Assembly (NCBI RefSeq): GCF_028993575.1
Contig: NZ_CP118615.1
Span: forward strand, 2,852,001 to 2,916,000
From: Micromonospora cathayae
GTDB taxonomy: Bacteria; Actinomycetota; Actinomycetes; Mycobacteriales; Micromonosporaceae
Direction: 5' to 3'
Length of the DNA: 64,000 nt
The notes under the pieces are model-generated. The model saw nothing but the letters and a program-made list of their open reading frames with translations. It had not been told where the DNA came from and did no database searches. Below, one piece after another: positions 1 through 8,584 of this stretch. The position numbers and the translations under genes are program-made. Numbering within the stretch: the first letter of the stretch is position 1; each line of letters begins with the position of its first letter.

Positions 1-27
1 AGGTTTACCAAAACCAGAGGACGTGGC

Positions 28-1203
28 ATGAGTTCGACGCGGCTGCCCGGCACCCCTCGCCTGTTGCGGGCGCTCAACGACCGCGCGGCGCTGGAACTCC
101 TCCTCGAACAGGGGCCGCTCACCCGGGCCCGGCTGGGCGAGCTGACCGGGCTGTCCAAGGTGACCGCCTCGCAGCTGGTCGAGCGGCTGGAGGAGCGCGG
201 GCTGGTCACCCGGGTCGGCGAGCAGGCCGGCGGACGCGGGCCGAACGCCCAGCTCTACGCCGTCCGGCCGGGCAGCGCGCACGTGATCGGCGTCGACGTC
301 GGCGCGGACCGGGTGGTGGCCGCCTGCGCCGACATCACCGGCGCGGTGATCGGCCGGGTGGAGCAGTCCACCCGGGACACCGACGACCCGGTGGGCGTGG
401 TGCACACCGCGGTCGTGCAGGCGGCCAGTGACGCCGGCGCCCCGCTGGAGACGGTACGCCGGATCGTGCTGGGCACCCCCGGCCTGGTCGACCCGACCAC
501 CGGCGACATCACCTTCGCGTTCAACCTGCCCCGCTGGCACCGGGGGCTGCTGGCCGCGCTCCGCGACGACCTGTCCACCCCGGTGGTCTTCGAGAACGAC
601 GTCAACCTGGCGGCGGTGGCCGAGGCGCAGTCCGGCGCGGCCCGGCAGGTGGCCGACTTCGTGCTGGTCTGGGTGGACGCCGGGGTCGGTCTGGCGATCA
701 TGCTGGGTGGCCGGTTGCACCACGGAAGCAGCGGCGCGGCCGGTGAGATCGGCTACCTTCCGGTCCCCGGGGTGCCGATCCCGCGGGACGTGTCGCGCCG
801 GGCCAAGCCGGCTTTCCAGCAGCTCATCGGGGCGGAGGCGGTCCGCGTGGTGGCCCGGGAGCACGGCTTCCCGGCCGACGACGCGGCGGCGGCGGTCCGC
901 GCGGCGATCACGGCCGGTACCGCCGGCGGCCCGCTGCTCGACGAGCTGGCCCGCCGGCTGGCCCTCGGGGTGGCGAGCACCTGCGTGGTGCTGGATCCAC
1001 CGCTGGTGGTGCTGGCCGGCGAGGTGGGTCGGGCCGGCGGGGCGGCCCTGGCCGAACGGGTGCAGCACGAGGTGGCCGCGATCACCCTGGTCCGGCCGAG
1101 GGTGGTGCCGACCGGGCTGAGCGAGGAGTCGATCCTCCAGGGCGCGTTGCGTACCGCCCTGGACGCCGTCCGCGACGAGGTGTTCGGCTCCACGGTCGGC
1201 TAG
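28..1203 (+). CDS. ROK-family transcriptional regulator
   Basis: A 391-residue ROK regulator. Residues about 20-75 form a winged helix-turn-helix as in NagC/Mlc/XylR repressors, followed from about residue 83 by a sugar-kinase-like ROK domain (VIGVDVG, E189-N190-D191, GVGLAIMLGG, GAAGEIGY). The CxCGxxGC zinc motif that many ROK proteins carry after GEIG is absent; GYLPVPG stands there. The ATG has GAGGA a few bases upstream. Only 27 nt of leader lie in the window, with a ggttt/aaacc inverted repeat at 2-15 that may be part of an operator. The sugar ligand cannot be read from sequence; a link to the ribokinase two genes downstream is possible but unproven. Confidence 0.9.
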   Translation: MSSTRLPGTPRLLRALNDRAALELLLEQGPLTRARLGELTGLSKVTASQLVERLEERGLVTRVGEQAGGRGPNAQLYAVRPGSAHVIGVDVGADRVVAACADITGAVIGRVEQSTRDTDDPVGVVHTAVVQAASDAGAPLETVRRIVLGTPGLVDPTTGDITFAFNLPRWHRGLLAALRDDLSTPVVFENDVNLAAVAEAQSGAARQVADFVLVWVDAGVGLAIMLGGRLHHGSSGAAGEIGYLPVPGVPIPRDVSRRAKPAFQQLIGAEAVRVVAREHGFPADDAAAAVRAAITAGTAGGPLLDELARRLALGVASTCVVLDPPLVVLAGEVGRAGGAALAERVQHEVAAITLVRPRVVPTGLSEESILQGALRTALDAVRDEVFGSTVG

Positions 1204-1323
1204 GCCGGGCGGCTCCCTCATGCGAAAGAATTCTTCACCAGCGGCCCGTGAGCTGCAAGGTCTTGTCAGTGATGCGCGTCGCCCGTGAGGTGCACCGGGA
1301 CGGGCACATGGTTGGATGGATGG

Positions 1324-2160
<837 letters not shown>

Positions 2161-2166
<6 letters not shown>

Positions 2167-2229
2167 GCCGTCACCGCTGCCTGAGCCGTCACCATCGCCT
2201 GAGCCTTCACCGCCTGAGTCGTCATCGCC
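2161..2229 (+). repeat. tandem repeat spanning the ABC ATPase stop codon
   Basis: Four contiguous 15-18 bp units (2161-2178, 2179-2196, 2197-2211, 2212-2229), each starting gcctgag and continuing c/t-cgtcac. The first contains the real TGA stop (2164-2166); the TGA is kept in all four. The run fills nearly the whole gap to the ribokinase gene. Confidence 0.85.
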
Positions 2230-2250
2230 GCGTCGTTGGAGGAGCCTGTG

Positions 2251-3159
2251 GTGCCGCAGACCCGGGTCGTCGTCGTGGGCAGCGCCAACATGGACCTGGT
2301 CGGCGCGGCCGGAACCCTGCCCCGCCCCGGGGAGACGGTGCTCGGCACCGACTTCGTCATGGTCCCCGGCGGCAAGGGCGCCAACCAGGCCATCGCCGCC
2401 GCCCGCGCCGGTGCCTCCTGCGCCTTCCTCGGCGCGATCGGGTCGGACGCCTTCGGGGTCACCCTGCGCGCCCGGGTCACCGCCGCTGGTGTCGACACCG
2501 ACCAGCTCCGGGTCAGCTATGGCACCTCCGGGGTGGCGCTGGTGATGGTGAACGCCGAGGGTGAGAACCAGATCCTGGTCACGCCCGGCGCGAACGCGGC
2601 CTTCACCGGGCTCACCGAGGGCGAGCTGACCGCCGTACGGGAGGCGGACGTGCTGGTCGCGCAGCTCGAGATCCCGGTGGAGACGGTGACCGAGGCGGCG
2701 CTGGCCGCCCGGTCCGCCGGCACCCGGGTGGTCCTCAACGCCGCACCGGCCCGCCAGGTACCACCGGAACTACTGGCCGCGGTGGACGTGCTGGTGGTCA
2801 ACGAGGTCGAGGCCCGCGCGCTCACCGGACGGGGCCGCGAGGACCCGCACGCGCTGCTGGAACTGGTCCCCCGGGCGGTGCTGACCCTCGGCGGCCACGG
2901 CGCCTGGTACGTCGACCGGGACGGCACCGGCGTGCACGTCCCGGCGGTCAAGGTCGACGTGGTCGACTCCACGGCGGCCGGCGACGCGTTCACCGCCGCC
3001 CTGGCCGTGGCCTGGGGCGAGGGCCGGGACCTGCACGACTCGGTCTGCTGGGCGGCGGCGGCCGGAGCGGCCTGCACCCGCCGCTTCGGCGCGTCCGTCG
3101 CCCTACCCCACCGCCCCGAAATCAACGCCCTCTACACCCCACCCCCACCCACCCCCTAA
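2251..3159 (+). CDS. rbsK: ribokinase (PfkB family)
   Basis: Phosphorylates ribose to ribose 5-phosphate, feeding the pentose phosphate pathway. The protein of about 302 residues has the PfkB N-terminal signature GGKGANQA near residue 41 and the C-terminal anion-hole/base motif DSTAAGDAF with catalytic D245. The N-terminal VVVVGSANMDLVG is typical of ribokinases, as against fructokinases. GGAGGA at 2238-2243 supports GTG at 2251, with GTG at 2248 nearly as good; a TTG at 2236 would precede the Shine-Dalgarno. No ribose transporter adjoins. The 3' end is proline-codon rich (TPPPPTP) and runs into a C-rich tract and the palindromic element at 3250. Other pentoses or nucleosides as substrate cannot be excluded. 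Confidence 0.9.
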   Translation: MPQTRVVVVGSANMDLVGAAGTLPRPGETVLGTDFVMVPGGKGANQAIAAARAGASCAFLGAIGSDAFGVTLRARVTAAGVDTDQLRVSYGTSGVALVMVNAEGENQILVTPGANAAFTGLTEGELTAVREADVLVAQLEIPVETVTEAALAARSAGTRVVLNAAPARQVPPELLAAVDVLVVNEVEARALTGRGREDPHALLELVPRAVLTLGGHGAWYVDRDGTGVHVPAVKVDVVDSTAAGDAFTAALAVAWGEGRDLHDSVCWAAAAGAACTRRFGASVALPHRPEINALYTPPPPTP

Positions 3160-3249
3160 CCCCGCCCACCCGCCCACCCGCCCACCCGCCCACCCCGCCC
3201 ACCCCAACCCCCAACCCCCTTCCCCGCCCGCACGCTCCCGCCCCACCCC
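3160..3249. repeat. C-rich low-complexity tract
   Basis: Ninety bases made almost only of CCCACC/CGCCCACC repeats between the ribokinase stop and the palindromic element. A complementary G-rich tract (3331-3370) lies on the other side, so the two could extend the hairpin at 3250-3330. No coding potential is seen. Confidence 0.8.
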
Positions 3250-3330
3250 CGCTCGCCCCGTTGATCATGAAGTTAGTGTCGCGACACGCCGAAGCGGGCG
3301 ACAACAACTTCATGATCAACGGGGCGAGCG
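3250..3330. repeat. palindromic intergenic element, copy 1
   Basis: Two 33-nt arms (3250-3282 and 3298-3330) pair with two mismatches around a 15-nt loop. The arm core ccgttgatcatgaagtta is markedly AT-rich for this genome. A second copy lies at 26595-26676, and the loop word gacacgccg is shared too. It sits between convergent genes, so it may act as a bidirectional terminator, but the conserved sequence suggests a dispersed REP-like repeat. Confidence 0.85.
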
Positions 3331-3370
3331 CGTGGGGGTGGGTGGGGAGGGGCGGGTGGAGGGGGGTGGG

Positions 3371-4267
3371 TTAGGCGGGTGGGTCGTCGGTACGGCGTTC
3401 ACCTCGGCGGCGGAGCATGCCCAGGCCGGGGATACCGGCCACCGCGAGCTTCAGGTCCCGGGTCACGTCGAGCAGGTCGTGCAGGTCCGGTCCGACCCGG
3501 TCCAGGGTGGCCAGGATCGGCAGGATGTCGGCGGTCAGGTGTTCCTTGAGCTTCGGCAACTCGTCGACGAGCCGGATCGCGGCGGTCACCTCCTCGTGGC
3601 TGAGCTGCTCCACGAACCGGGCGGCCATCGGGGCGGCCCGCCGCAGTACCGGCTCGTACGCGGCCAGCAACTGCTCGGCGGTGGCGGCGGCGCTCCGGGC
3701 CGTCTCCACCGTGTCGGCCGCCCGCCCGGCGACCGTCTCCGCCGCAGCCACCACCGTCGCGGCGGACCCGGAGACCGACTCGGCCACACCGACCACCCGG
3801 CCTGCCGTGGAGGTCACCTGCTCGGCCTCTCCGACCAGGCGGCTTGCCGTGGAGGTCACCTGGCCGGCCTCGTCGACCAGGCGGCCTGCTGTCGAGGTCA
3901 CCTGCTCGGCCTTTTCGACCAGTACGGTCGCGCGTGCCGCGACGACCGTCGCGTTGTCGATCGCGGTGGTCGCGGCGGCACTGATCACCGCGACCTCGCG
4001 GACGGCCGCCTCGGCGTCGGTGAGCACCTGGTCGGTCCGGTCCAGCGTCCGGTCGACCCGGTCGACCACCCGGTCGGTCCGGTCCAGTGTCCCCTCGATC
4101 CGGTCCACCACCCCGTCGATCCGGGCGACCAGCGCCTCCACGGCGTCGAGCACCGCGAAGGCACGGGCTGGGACGGCGGCGAACGAGGCTGCGGAGCCGA
4201 GCGCCTGATCGAGCGCGGAACGGGTCAACCCGAACACGGCGGTCGGGCGGGGGAGGGGGATCGCCAT
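3371..4267 (-). CDS. coiled-coil protein with twelve 14-residue repeats
   Basis: A 298-residue protein of unrecognised family. From residue 46 to 213 it is built of twelve uninterrupted 14-residue units, each beginning with two hydrophobic residues (LV, VV, TL, LL) in a two-heptad rhythm; the central units carry EQVTSTAGRLV-type sequence. At DNA level the middle units are near-identical 42-bp repeats (about 3780-3905). The tail holds a helical segment and Arg-rich end. No signal peptide or membrane helix is clear, so a long amphipathic helix that lies on a membrane or forms a rod is inferred. The ATG at 4267 (MAIPLPRPTAVFG) is preferred to longer in-frame starts that give Arg/Trp/Pro-rich sequence. 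It converges on ribokinase across the palindromic element. Confidence 0.75.
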   Translation of the reverse strand: MAIPLPRPTAVFGLTRSALDQALGSAASFAAVPARAFAVLDAVEALVARIDGVVDRIEGTLDRTDRVVDRVDRTLDRTDQVLTDAEAAVREVAVISAAATTAIDNATVVAARATVLVEKAEQVTSTAGRLVDEAGQVTSTASRLVGEAEQVTSTAGRVVGVAESVSGSAATVVAAAETVAGRAADTVETARSAAATAEQLLAAYEPVLRRAAPMAARFVEQLSHEEVTAAIRLVDELPKLKEHLTADILPILATLDRVGPDLHDLLDVTRDLKLAVAGIPGLGMLRRRGERRTDDPPA

Positions 4268-4322
4268 GGGAACAAGTGTGCGTCGTACCGGCCACCACCC
4301 GCCGTCCGGGCCGCGGACGTGC

Positions 4323-4712
4323 TCAGCGCCTCCGGCCGGCCGGGGCGGCGCGGGCGACCCGTACCGCCCACCAGACCAGGGGAACCTGGAGCGGGAGCCG
4401 GCCGAAGGCGACCGCCCGCCGGGCGGTGCCCTGGTGCCGCCAGTCCATCGCCATCCGCACGTTGGCCGGGAACACCCCCACGAAGAGCGCGGCGGCGGCC
4501 GATCCACCGGCCCGGCGGGTGGCCGGGTGGGTCACCGCCGCCGCCACGGCCAGCTCGGCCACCCCGCTCACGTACGTCCAGAAGCGGGCCGGACCGGGCA
4601 GCGACCTCGGCACGATCGGATCGTAGAACCGGGGCCGGGTGAGGTGGGTCACTCCGGCGAAGGCGAGCAGGCCGGCCAGCGCGAGCGCCCCCCGGTCCGT
4701 CCGGTCGGTCAC
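4323..4712 (-). CDS. DoxX-like membrane protein
   Basis: A 129-residue integral membrane protein with about four hydrophobic helices, resembling the small DoxX-like family (GLLAFAGVTHLTRPRFYDPI, then PANVRMAMDWRHQGT). In M. tuberculosis a DoxX homologue is found in the same broad neighbourhood (Rv3005c, with SodA). The GTG start at 4712 overlaps the stop of the upstream DUF6232 gene by four bases (GTGA), so the two are probably translationally coupled. The Arg/Pro-rich C-terminus is cytoplasmic by the positive-inside rule. Specific role unknown; in some bacteria DoxX proteins take part in thiol or quinone redox chemistry. Confidence 0.75.
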   Translation of the reverse strand: MTDRTDRGALALAGLLAFAGVTHLTRPRFYDPIVPRSLPGPARFWTYVSGVAELAVAAAVTHPATRRAGGSAAAALFVGVFPANVRMAMDWRHQGTARRAVAFGRLPLQVPLVWWAVRVARAAPAGRRR

Positions 4713-5191
4713 CTGTCCCCCTGCTGTTCGACGGCGCGCTGCACGGCGCGGTAGATCTGCCCGAACCGTAGCGCGTCCGGGGAGGTGAGCAGCAGGATGT
4801 CGTGTCCGAGATGCCGGACCCACAGCTCGTGCACCCGGTCCCCGCGCTCGTACGAGCGGTCCAGCCAGCCCAGCGGCAACTCCAGGAACGGGGCGAGCAC
4901 CAGCGCGCCGACCGCGAAGGCGGCGATCACGATCAGCGCCAGCGTCCAGTCGCCCCGGTCCTGCGCCGCCGCGCCGAGCACCGACACCGCGCAGACCAGC
5001 GCCACCAGCGGCGGCAACGACAACAGCAGGACCAGCGCGCCCCGACCCAGTTTCCGGGACCGCTGCCCCATGGTGGTCCGGCCCCGGGCGTGCCAGACGT
5101 ACGTCACGTCGGTCAGCCGTAATGTCAGCCCTTCCACCTGGATCGACTCGGAGGTCACCTGCACCGTGTCGTCCTGGTAATAGAGCGTCAT
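4709..5191 (-). CDS. DUF6232-type membrane protein, paralogue A
   Basis: A 160-residue protein starting MTLYYQDDTVQVTSESIQVE with a PH-like beta-rich N-terminus, two hydrophobic helices (about residues 55-105) and a C-terminal LDRSYERGDRVHELWV...DALRFGQIYRAVQRAVE block. I recall this arrangement as DUF6232. A clear paralogue lies 3.3 kb away at 8014-8484 with the same segment order and the same DALRFGxIYRAxQRAxE ending. First gene of a two-gene minus-strand unit with the DoxX-like gene. The strongly conserved soluble tail suggests binding of a ligand or partner at the inner face of the membrane, but no function is known. Confidence 0.75.
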   Translation of the reverse strand: MTLYYQDDTVQVTSESIQVEGLTLRLTDVTYVWHARGRTTMGQRSRKLGRGALVLLLSLPPLVALVCAVSVLGAAAQDRGDWTLALIVIAAFAVGALVLAPFLELPLGWLDRSYERGDRVHELWVRHLGHDILLLTSPDALRFGQIYRAVQRAVEQQGDR

Positions 5192-5285
5192 CTTTACAGT
5201 GAACCCTGTCGGCGCGACATCGGCACCTCCGTACCGCCGGCTGAGTGGTTGCGCAGTCGGTGCCCCGGCCTGACACCCTGTAACG

Positions 5286-5819
5286 ATGACGAGCAGATGG
5301 CGTGACGCCGGTGTCGGGCTCGGTGTCCTGGTGGGGCTCGGCGCACTGGTGGCGGTACCGGCGGTGGTGTCGGCCGCCCTGCCCTCCCAGGGACCGCCGG
5401 TGACCCGGCCGGTCGACGTCGGGTACGGCGTCCGGGTCGACCCGCCGCCCGGCGCGCGACTGGACGTGGCCGAGTCCCGGCCGGGTACCGGTGAGGTGGT
5501 CCTGCGTACCGGCGAGGGCCTGCGGATCCGGCTCAGCGCGGTGGCGTACCAGGGTGACCCGGCGCCGTTCACCGCGCACGCGCGGCACCGGCTGGCCCGC
5601 GACGAACTGCTCCGCCCCGCCGGTCGACCGGAGCCGTTGCGCGCGTCCGGGCTGCGCGGCGAGTGGGGTCCGCTCACCGGGGAGCAGCCGGCCTGTTACG
5701 CGGTGCTCACCGGACCGGAGGTGGCGGTCACCGCGCTGGTCACCCCGGTGCCGGACTGCGCCGCGCTGCCCGCACCGGTCCGGGCGGCGCTGACCGGCCT
5801 GCGGTTGGACCCGTCGTGA
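5286..5819 (+). CDS. hypothetical membrane-anchored extracellular protein
   Basis: A 177-residue protein of no recognised family. Residues about 9-30 form one hydrophobic helix (signal anchor or uncleaved signal), followed by a soluble beta-rich domain of about 140 residues with two cysteines near the C-terminus that could form a disulfide outside the cell. The stop overlaps the start of the PrsW-type protease gene by four bases (GTGA), so the two are co-translated. A protein membrane-anchored by one helix and co-encoded with an intramembrane protease is a reasonable candidate substrate or partner; this is inference from context only. Confidence 0.7.
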   Translation: MTSRWRDAGVGLGVLVGLGALVAVPAVVSAALPSQGPPVTRPVDVGYGVRVDPPPGARLDVAESRPGTGEVVLRTGEGLRIRLSAVAYQGDPAPFTAHARHRLARDELLRPAGRPEPLRASGLRGEWGPLTGEQPACYAVLTGPEVAVTALVTPVPDCAALPAPVRAALTGLRLDPS

Positions 5820-7369
5820 ACGGGGCCTACCCGCCGACGGGTACCCCGGTTGGACCCGTACCGAACCGGGCCTACTCGCCGGCGCGTACCCCGGCGTTCT
5901 GGCTGCTGGTGGCGGTGGTGACGGTGGGCGCGCTCGGTCCGCTGCTGCTGCTCGGCCTCGGGGCCTGGGTGGCGCCCCGGTCCGCGCTGGCCGCGCTGCC
6001 CCTGCTGACGGTCTACGCGGCGCTGAGCCTGGCCGTGCTCCGTTGGTTGGACCAGCTCGGCCGGCGGCCGTGGTGGCTGGTGCTGCTCGCGTTCGGTTGG
6101 GGTGCCACCGCAGCGGTCATGGTCGGTGCGCTCTCCGGCTACACGCTGGACGTCCTGCTGGCGCAGCTCACCTCGCCGGAGTTCGCGGCCGCCTGGGGGC
6201 CGGCCCTGGTCGCGCCGACCGCCGAGGAGACCGCCAAGGGTGCCGGGGTGCTGCTGCTCCTGCTGGCCGCCCGCCCGTACCTGCGTACCCCGTTCGCCGG
6301 CGCGGTCTACGGCGCGGTCGCCGGCGTGGGCTTCGCCACCGTCGAGGATCTCAGCTACGCGCTCACCGCCGCCGACGCGACCCTGCCCGACCACGCGCCG
6401 GACGCGTTGCGCGTCGTCGCCCTCCGCGCCGTCGTGCCCGGCCTGGTCGGCCATCCGCTCTTCACCGCCCTGGTCGGGGCCGGCATCGGGTACGCCGTGT
6501 TGCGCACCGACCGCCGCCGGGCCCGCCGGTGGGGGATGCTGGCCGGGGCGTTCGCCCTGGCCTGGCTGGTGCACGCGGCGGTCAACTCCCCGCTGGCGCT
6601 GCGCGGCACCGAGGTCCTCGGTCAGCTGCCGGTGGTCTCGCCGATGGCCGGTTACTTCCTGGTGGTCGGGGTGCCGGGCGCGCTCGGCTGGTACGCCCTG
6701 GCGGTGCTGCGCCGTCGGGAGGCGGCCCGGCTCACCGCCCGACTGGCCCCACCGGAGGACGGCGCTACCGGACCGGTCGGGGGAGGTGGACCGGACGGCG
6801 CTCCCGGACCGGAAGGCCGTCCCGGACCGGTCGGGGGAGATGGGTCGTTCGGGAAAGATGGGCTGGTCGGGGGGTACGGGTGGGGCGGGGGAACCGGGCC
6901 GGGTCGGTCGGGGGTGGCCGGGCCGGTGTTCGCGGTCGCCACCCGGGACGAGGCCGCCGCGCTGGCCACCGTCTGGGCGCGTACCAGGACCGTCCGCGCG
7001 GTCCGGCGTGCGCACGGCCCGGTCGCCGCCCGGACCCTGCGTCGGCTGTACGCGGCCCAACTCGCCTTCCTGGACCTGCCCACCGCCGGGACCTGGCGGG
7101 CGCGGGCCGAGCTGACGTCGGCCCGGACCAGGCTGGGTGAGCTGACCGGTTCGGTCGAGGGGCCGGTACCGCCCGCCGCGCCGACGGCGCCACGCTGGCT
7201 GCTGCCCGGGGCGGTCGCCCTCGGTGTCGCCGGCCTGCTGCACTGGCTGGTCCCGGCGCTGGCCGCGCTGGTGCTGGCGAACCGGCGGCAGCGGCCCGCC
7301 CCGCTGGCCGTCGCGGTGGCCGTCACCGGGTACGTCTGGTTGACCGGTGCGCTGCTCGCGTTCCTCTGA
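5816..7369 (+). CDS. PrsW-type intramembrane metalloprotease
   Basis: A 517-residue polytopic membrane protein of the PrsW/CPBP-like family, glutamic-type or metal-dependent proteases that cleave membrane substrates such as anti-sigma factors. The diagnostic motifs are E137-E138-x-x-K (PTAEETAKG), E177 in FATVEDLSY, H213 in GHPLFTA and H253 in VHAAVN, all inside predicted helices. After about residue 315 a Gly/Pro/Asp-rich collagen-like linker (about residues 318-365) leads to a soluble Arg/Ala-rich helical part and two final hydrophobic helices, making it longer than a minimal PrsW. It starts with GTG at 5816, overlapping the upstream stop. No anti-sigma gene adjoins; the partner is not known. 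Confidence 0.85.
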   Translation: MNGAYPPTGTPVGPVPNRAYSPARTPAFWLLVAVVTVGALGPLLLLGLGAWVAPRSALAALPLLTVYAALSLAVLRWLDQLGRRPWWLVLLAFGWGATAAVMVGALSGYTLDVLLAQLTSPEFAAAWGPALVAPTAEETAKGAGVLLLLLAARPYLRTPFAGAVYGAVAGVGFATVEDLSYALTAADATLPDHAPDALRVVALRAVVPGLVGHPLFTALVGAGIGYAVLRTDRRRARRWGMLAGAFALAWLVHAAVNSPLALRGTEVLGQLPVVSPMAGYFLVVGVPGALGWYALAVLRRREAARLTARLAPPEDGATGPVGGGGPDGAPGPEGRPGPVGGDGSFGKDGLVGGYGWGGGTGPGRSGVAGPVFAVATRDEAAALATVWARTRTVRAVRRAHGPVAARTLRRLYAAQLAFLDLPTAGTWRARAELTSARTRLGELTGSVEGPVPPAAPTAPRWLLPGAVALGVAGLLHWLVPALAALVLANRRQRPAPLAVAVAVTGYVWLTGALLAFL

Positions 7370-7571
7370 CCCGGTGGGAGCCGACCGGGCACCGCGACCC
7401 GGGCTGCCCGGGGCGGTCGTCCGGCGGCAGCCGGGCCGGCGCGTCCACCGGACGTCGCCACCGCCGCGAGGATCGCCGCCGACGTCGTCGCGCTCTGGGC
7501 CGCCGCGGCGACGCCGACGAGCAGCGCGTCCGGGCCGGGCCCGGCGGCGGTACCGCCTACAGTCGACGGTC

Positions 7572-7976
7572 ATGACCGAGCAGGAGCGCAACATCGGGAT
7601 CGTCCGCCGGTACCTGCGTGCCTTCGTGACGAAGGACCTGGCCGAGGTGCGGTCGGTGGTCGACGAGGACGTGCGGATCTACGGTTCGGGCACCGCGGTC
7701 CGGGGGCGGCGCTTCGCCGAGCAGGCGGTGGCCTCGCCCGGTCTCACCGTGCTCGACCAGGAGATCCTGGAGCTGTACGCGGCCGGCGACCGGGTCGTGG
7801 TGTCGATGGCGCAGACCTACCGGCACGACCGGACCGGCCGGACGGCGGTGCAGAGCGCCTGCAAGATGTACCGGCTGTCCGGGGGACGCATCGTGCAGTT
7901 CTGGGGCGAGCAGGACCTGTACGGCCTGCTGCGCGGGCTGGGCCTGCTGCCCGACGTGCCGGTCAGTTTCGCCTGA
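7572..7976 (+). CDS. SnoaL/NTF2-like domain protein
   Basis: A 134-residue protein of the nuclear transport factor 2-like superfamily, which forms cone-shaped ligand pockets in small enzymes and binding proteins. The N-terminal helix NIGIVRRYLRAFVTKDLAEV, the following ...VDEDVRIYGSG strand and the C-terminal sheet KMYRLSGGRIVQFWGEQDL are typical of SnoaL-like polyketide cyclase relatives. ATG at 7572 is chosen because upstream in-frame sequence is Arg/Pro-rich and unlike the family. Monocistronic. The fold does not tell substrate or reaction. Its stop converges on the minus-strand DUF6232 gene across a short repeat and hairpin at 7973-8017. Confidence 0.75.
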   Translation: MTEQERNIGIVRRYLRAFVTKDLAEVRSVVDEDVRIYGSGTAVRGRRFAEQAVASPGLTVLDQEILELYAAGDRVVVSMAQTYRHDRTGRTAVQSACKMYRLSGGRIVQFWGEQDLYGLLRGLGLLPDVPVSFA

Positions 7977-8017
7977 CCGCCGTCGGTCTGCCGAGCGACC
8001 GGTCCGCCGTCGGTCAG
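7973..8017. terminator. possible bidirectional terminator between convergent genes
   Basis: ctgaccg (7973-7979) pairs with cggtcag (8011-8017), covering both stop codons, and ggtc/gacc can pair inside. The same stretch holds a 12-bp direct repeat ccgccgtcggtc (7977-7988 and 8003-8014). No U-tract, as is usual in actinomycetes. Confidence 0.4.
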
Positions 8018-8484
8018 CGCCGCCGGACGGGTTGGTCGCGTTCCATGGCGCGTTGCAGCGCCCGGTAGATCTTCCCGAACCGGAGCGCGTCCCCGGTGCG
8101 GACCAGCCGTACCGGGCGGCCCTGCCAGCGGATCCAGATCTCCCGTTGCCGGCTGCCCCGGGCGTACGACCGGTCGAGGAACTCGAACAGCACGTCGGCG
8201 ACCGGGCCGACCGCGAGGCCGACCAGCACCGACGCGCCGACGATGGCGATGGTGACCGTCCAGGACCGGTGCAGCCAGATCGCCACCGCGATGCCCAGCA
8301 GGGCGGCTACCAGCGGCCCGGCCAGTGCCGCGCCGAGCGCGCCCCGGCCGGCGAGCACCCGCCAGGAGCGGCTGCCCTTCTGGTGCCAGACCTGGCTGAT
8401 CTCGGCCAGCGGGAAGCTCCGCCCGTCGACCCGGACGGCGGTGGACGTGACCTGTACCGACCTGTCGTCGTAGAACATGACCAT
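8014..8484 (-). CDS. DUF6232-type membrane protein, paralogue B
   Basis: A 156-residue paralogue of the protein at 4709-5191: [20 protein letters not shown] start, WHQKGSRSW, two hydrophobic helices, then [18 protein letters not shown] and [20 protein letters not shown] at 8484 is used; ATG at 8478 is two codons in. It is transcribed alone, divergent from the enoyl-CoA hydratase gene, with about 100 bp between the starts. Function unknown. Two copies within 4 kb, both minus strand and flanking the PrsW and NTF2-like genes, point to a local duplication later separated by insertion or rearrangement. Confidence 0.75.
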   Translation of the reverse strand: MVMFYDDRSVQVTSTAVRVDGRSFPLAEISQVWHQKGSRSWRVLAGRGALGAALAGPLVAALLGIAVAIWLHRSWTVTIAIVGASVLVGLAVGPVADVLFEFLDRSYARGSRQREIWIRWQGRPVRLVRTGDALRFGKIYRALQRAMERDQPVRRR

Positions 8485-8584
8485 CGTGCGACTCCCGGTG
8501 GCGGGGGCTGACACCAGACTACCTGCCCCAACGATCCGGGCCGTAAGGTTGGCACGCGACTTCGACGAGGAAGTGAGGGGCAGC

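Noticed and set aside
1222..1240. aagaattctt palindrome as operator of the ABC ATPase gene
   Set aside because: A 10-bp perfect palindrome at 1226-1235 is present, but it is short and nothing links it to a regulator; not listed as a feature.
7370..7571. Coding remnant in the gap before the NTF2-like gene
   Set aside because: One minus-strand frame gives a protein-like Ala/Val-rich stretch, but there is no start, ribosome site or recognisable family; GC-rich chance frame is more likely.
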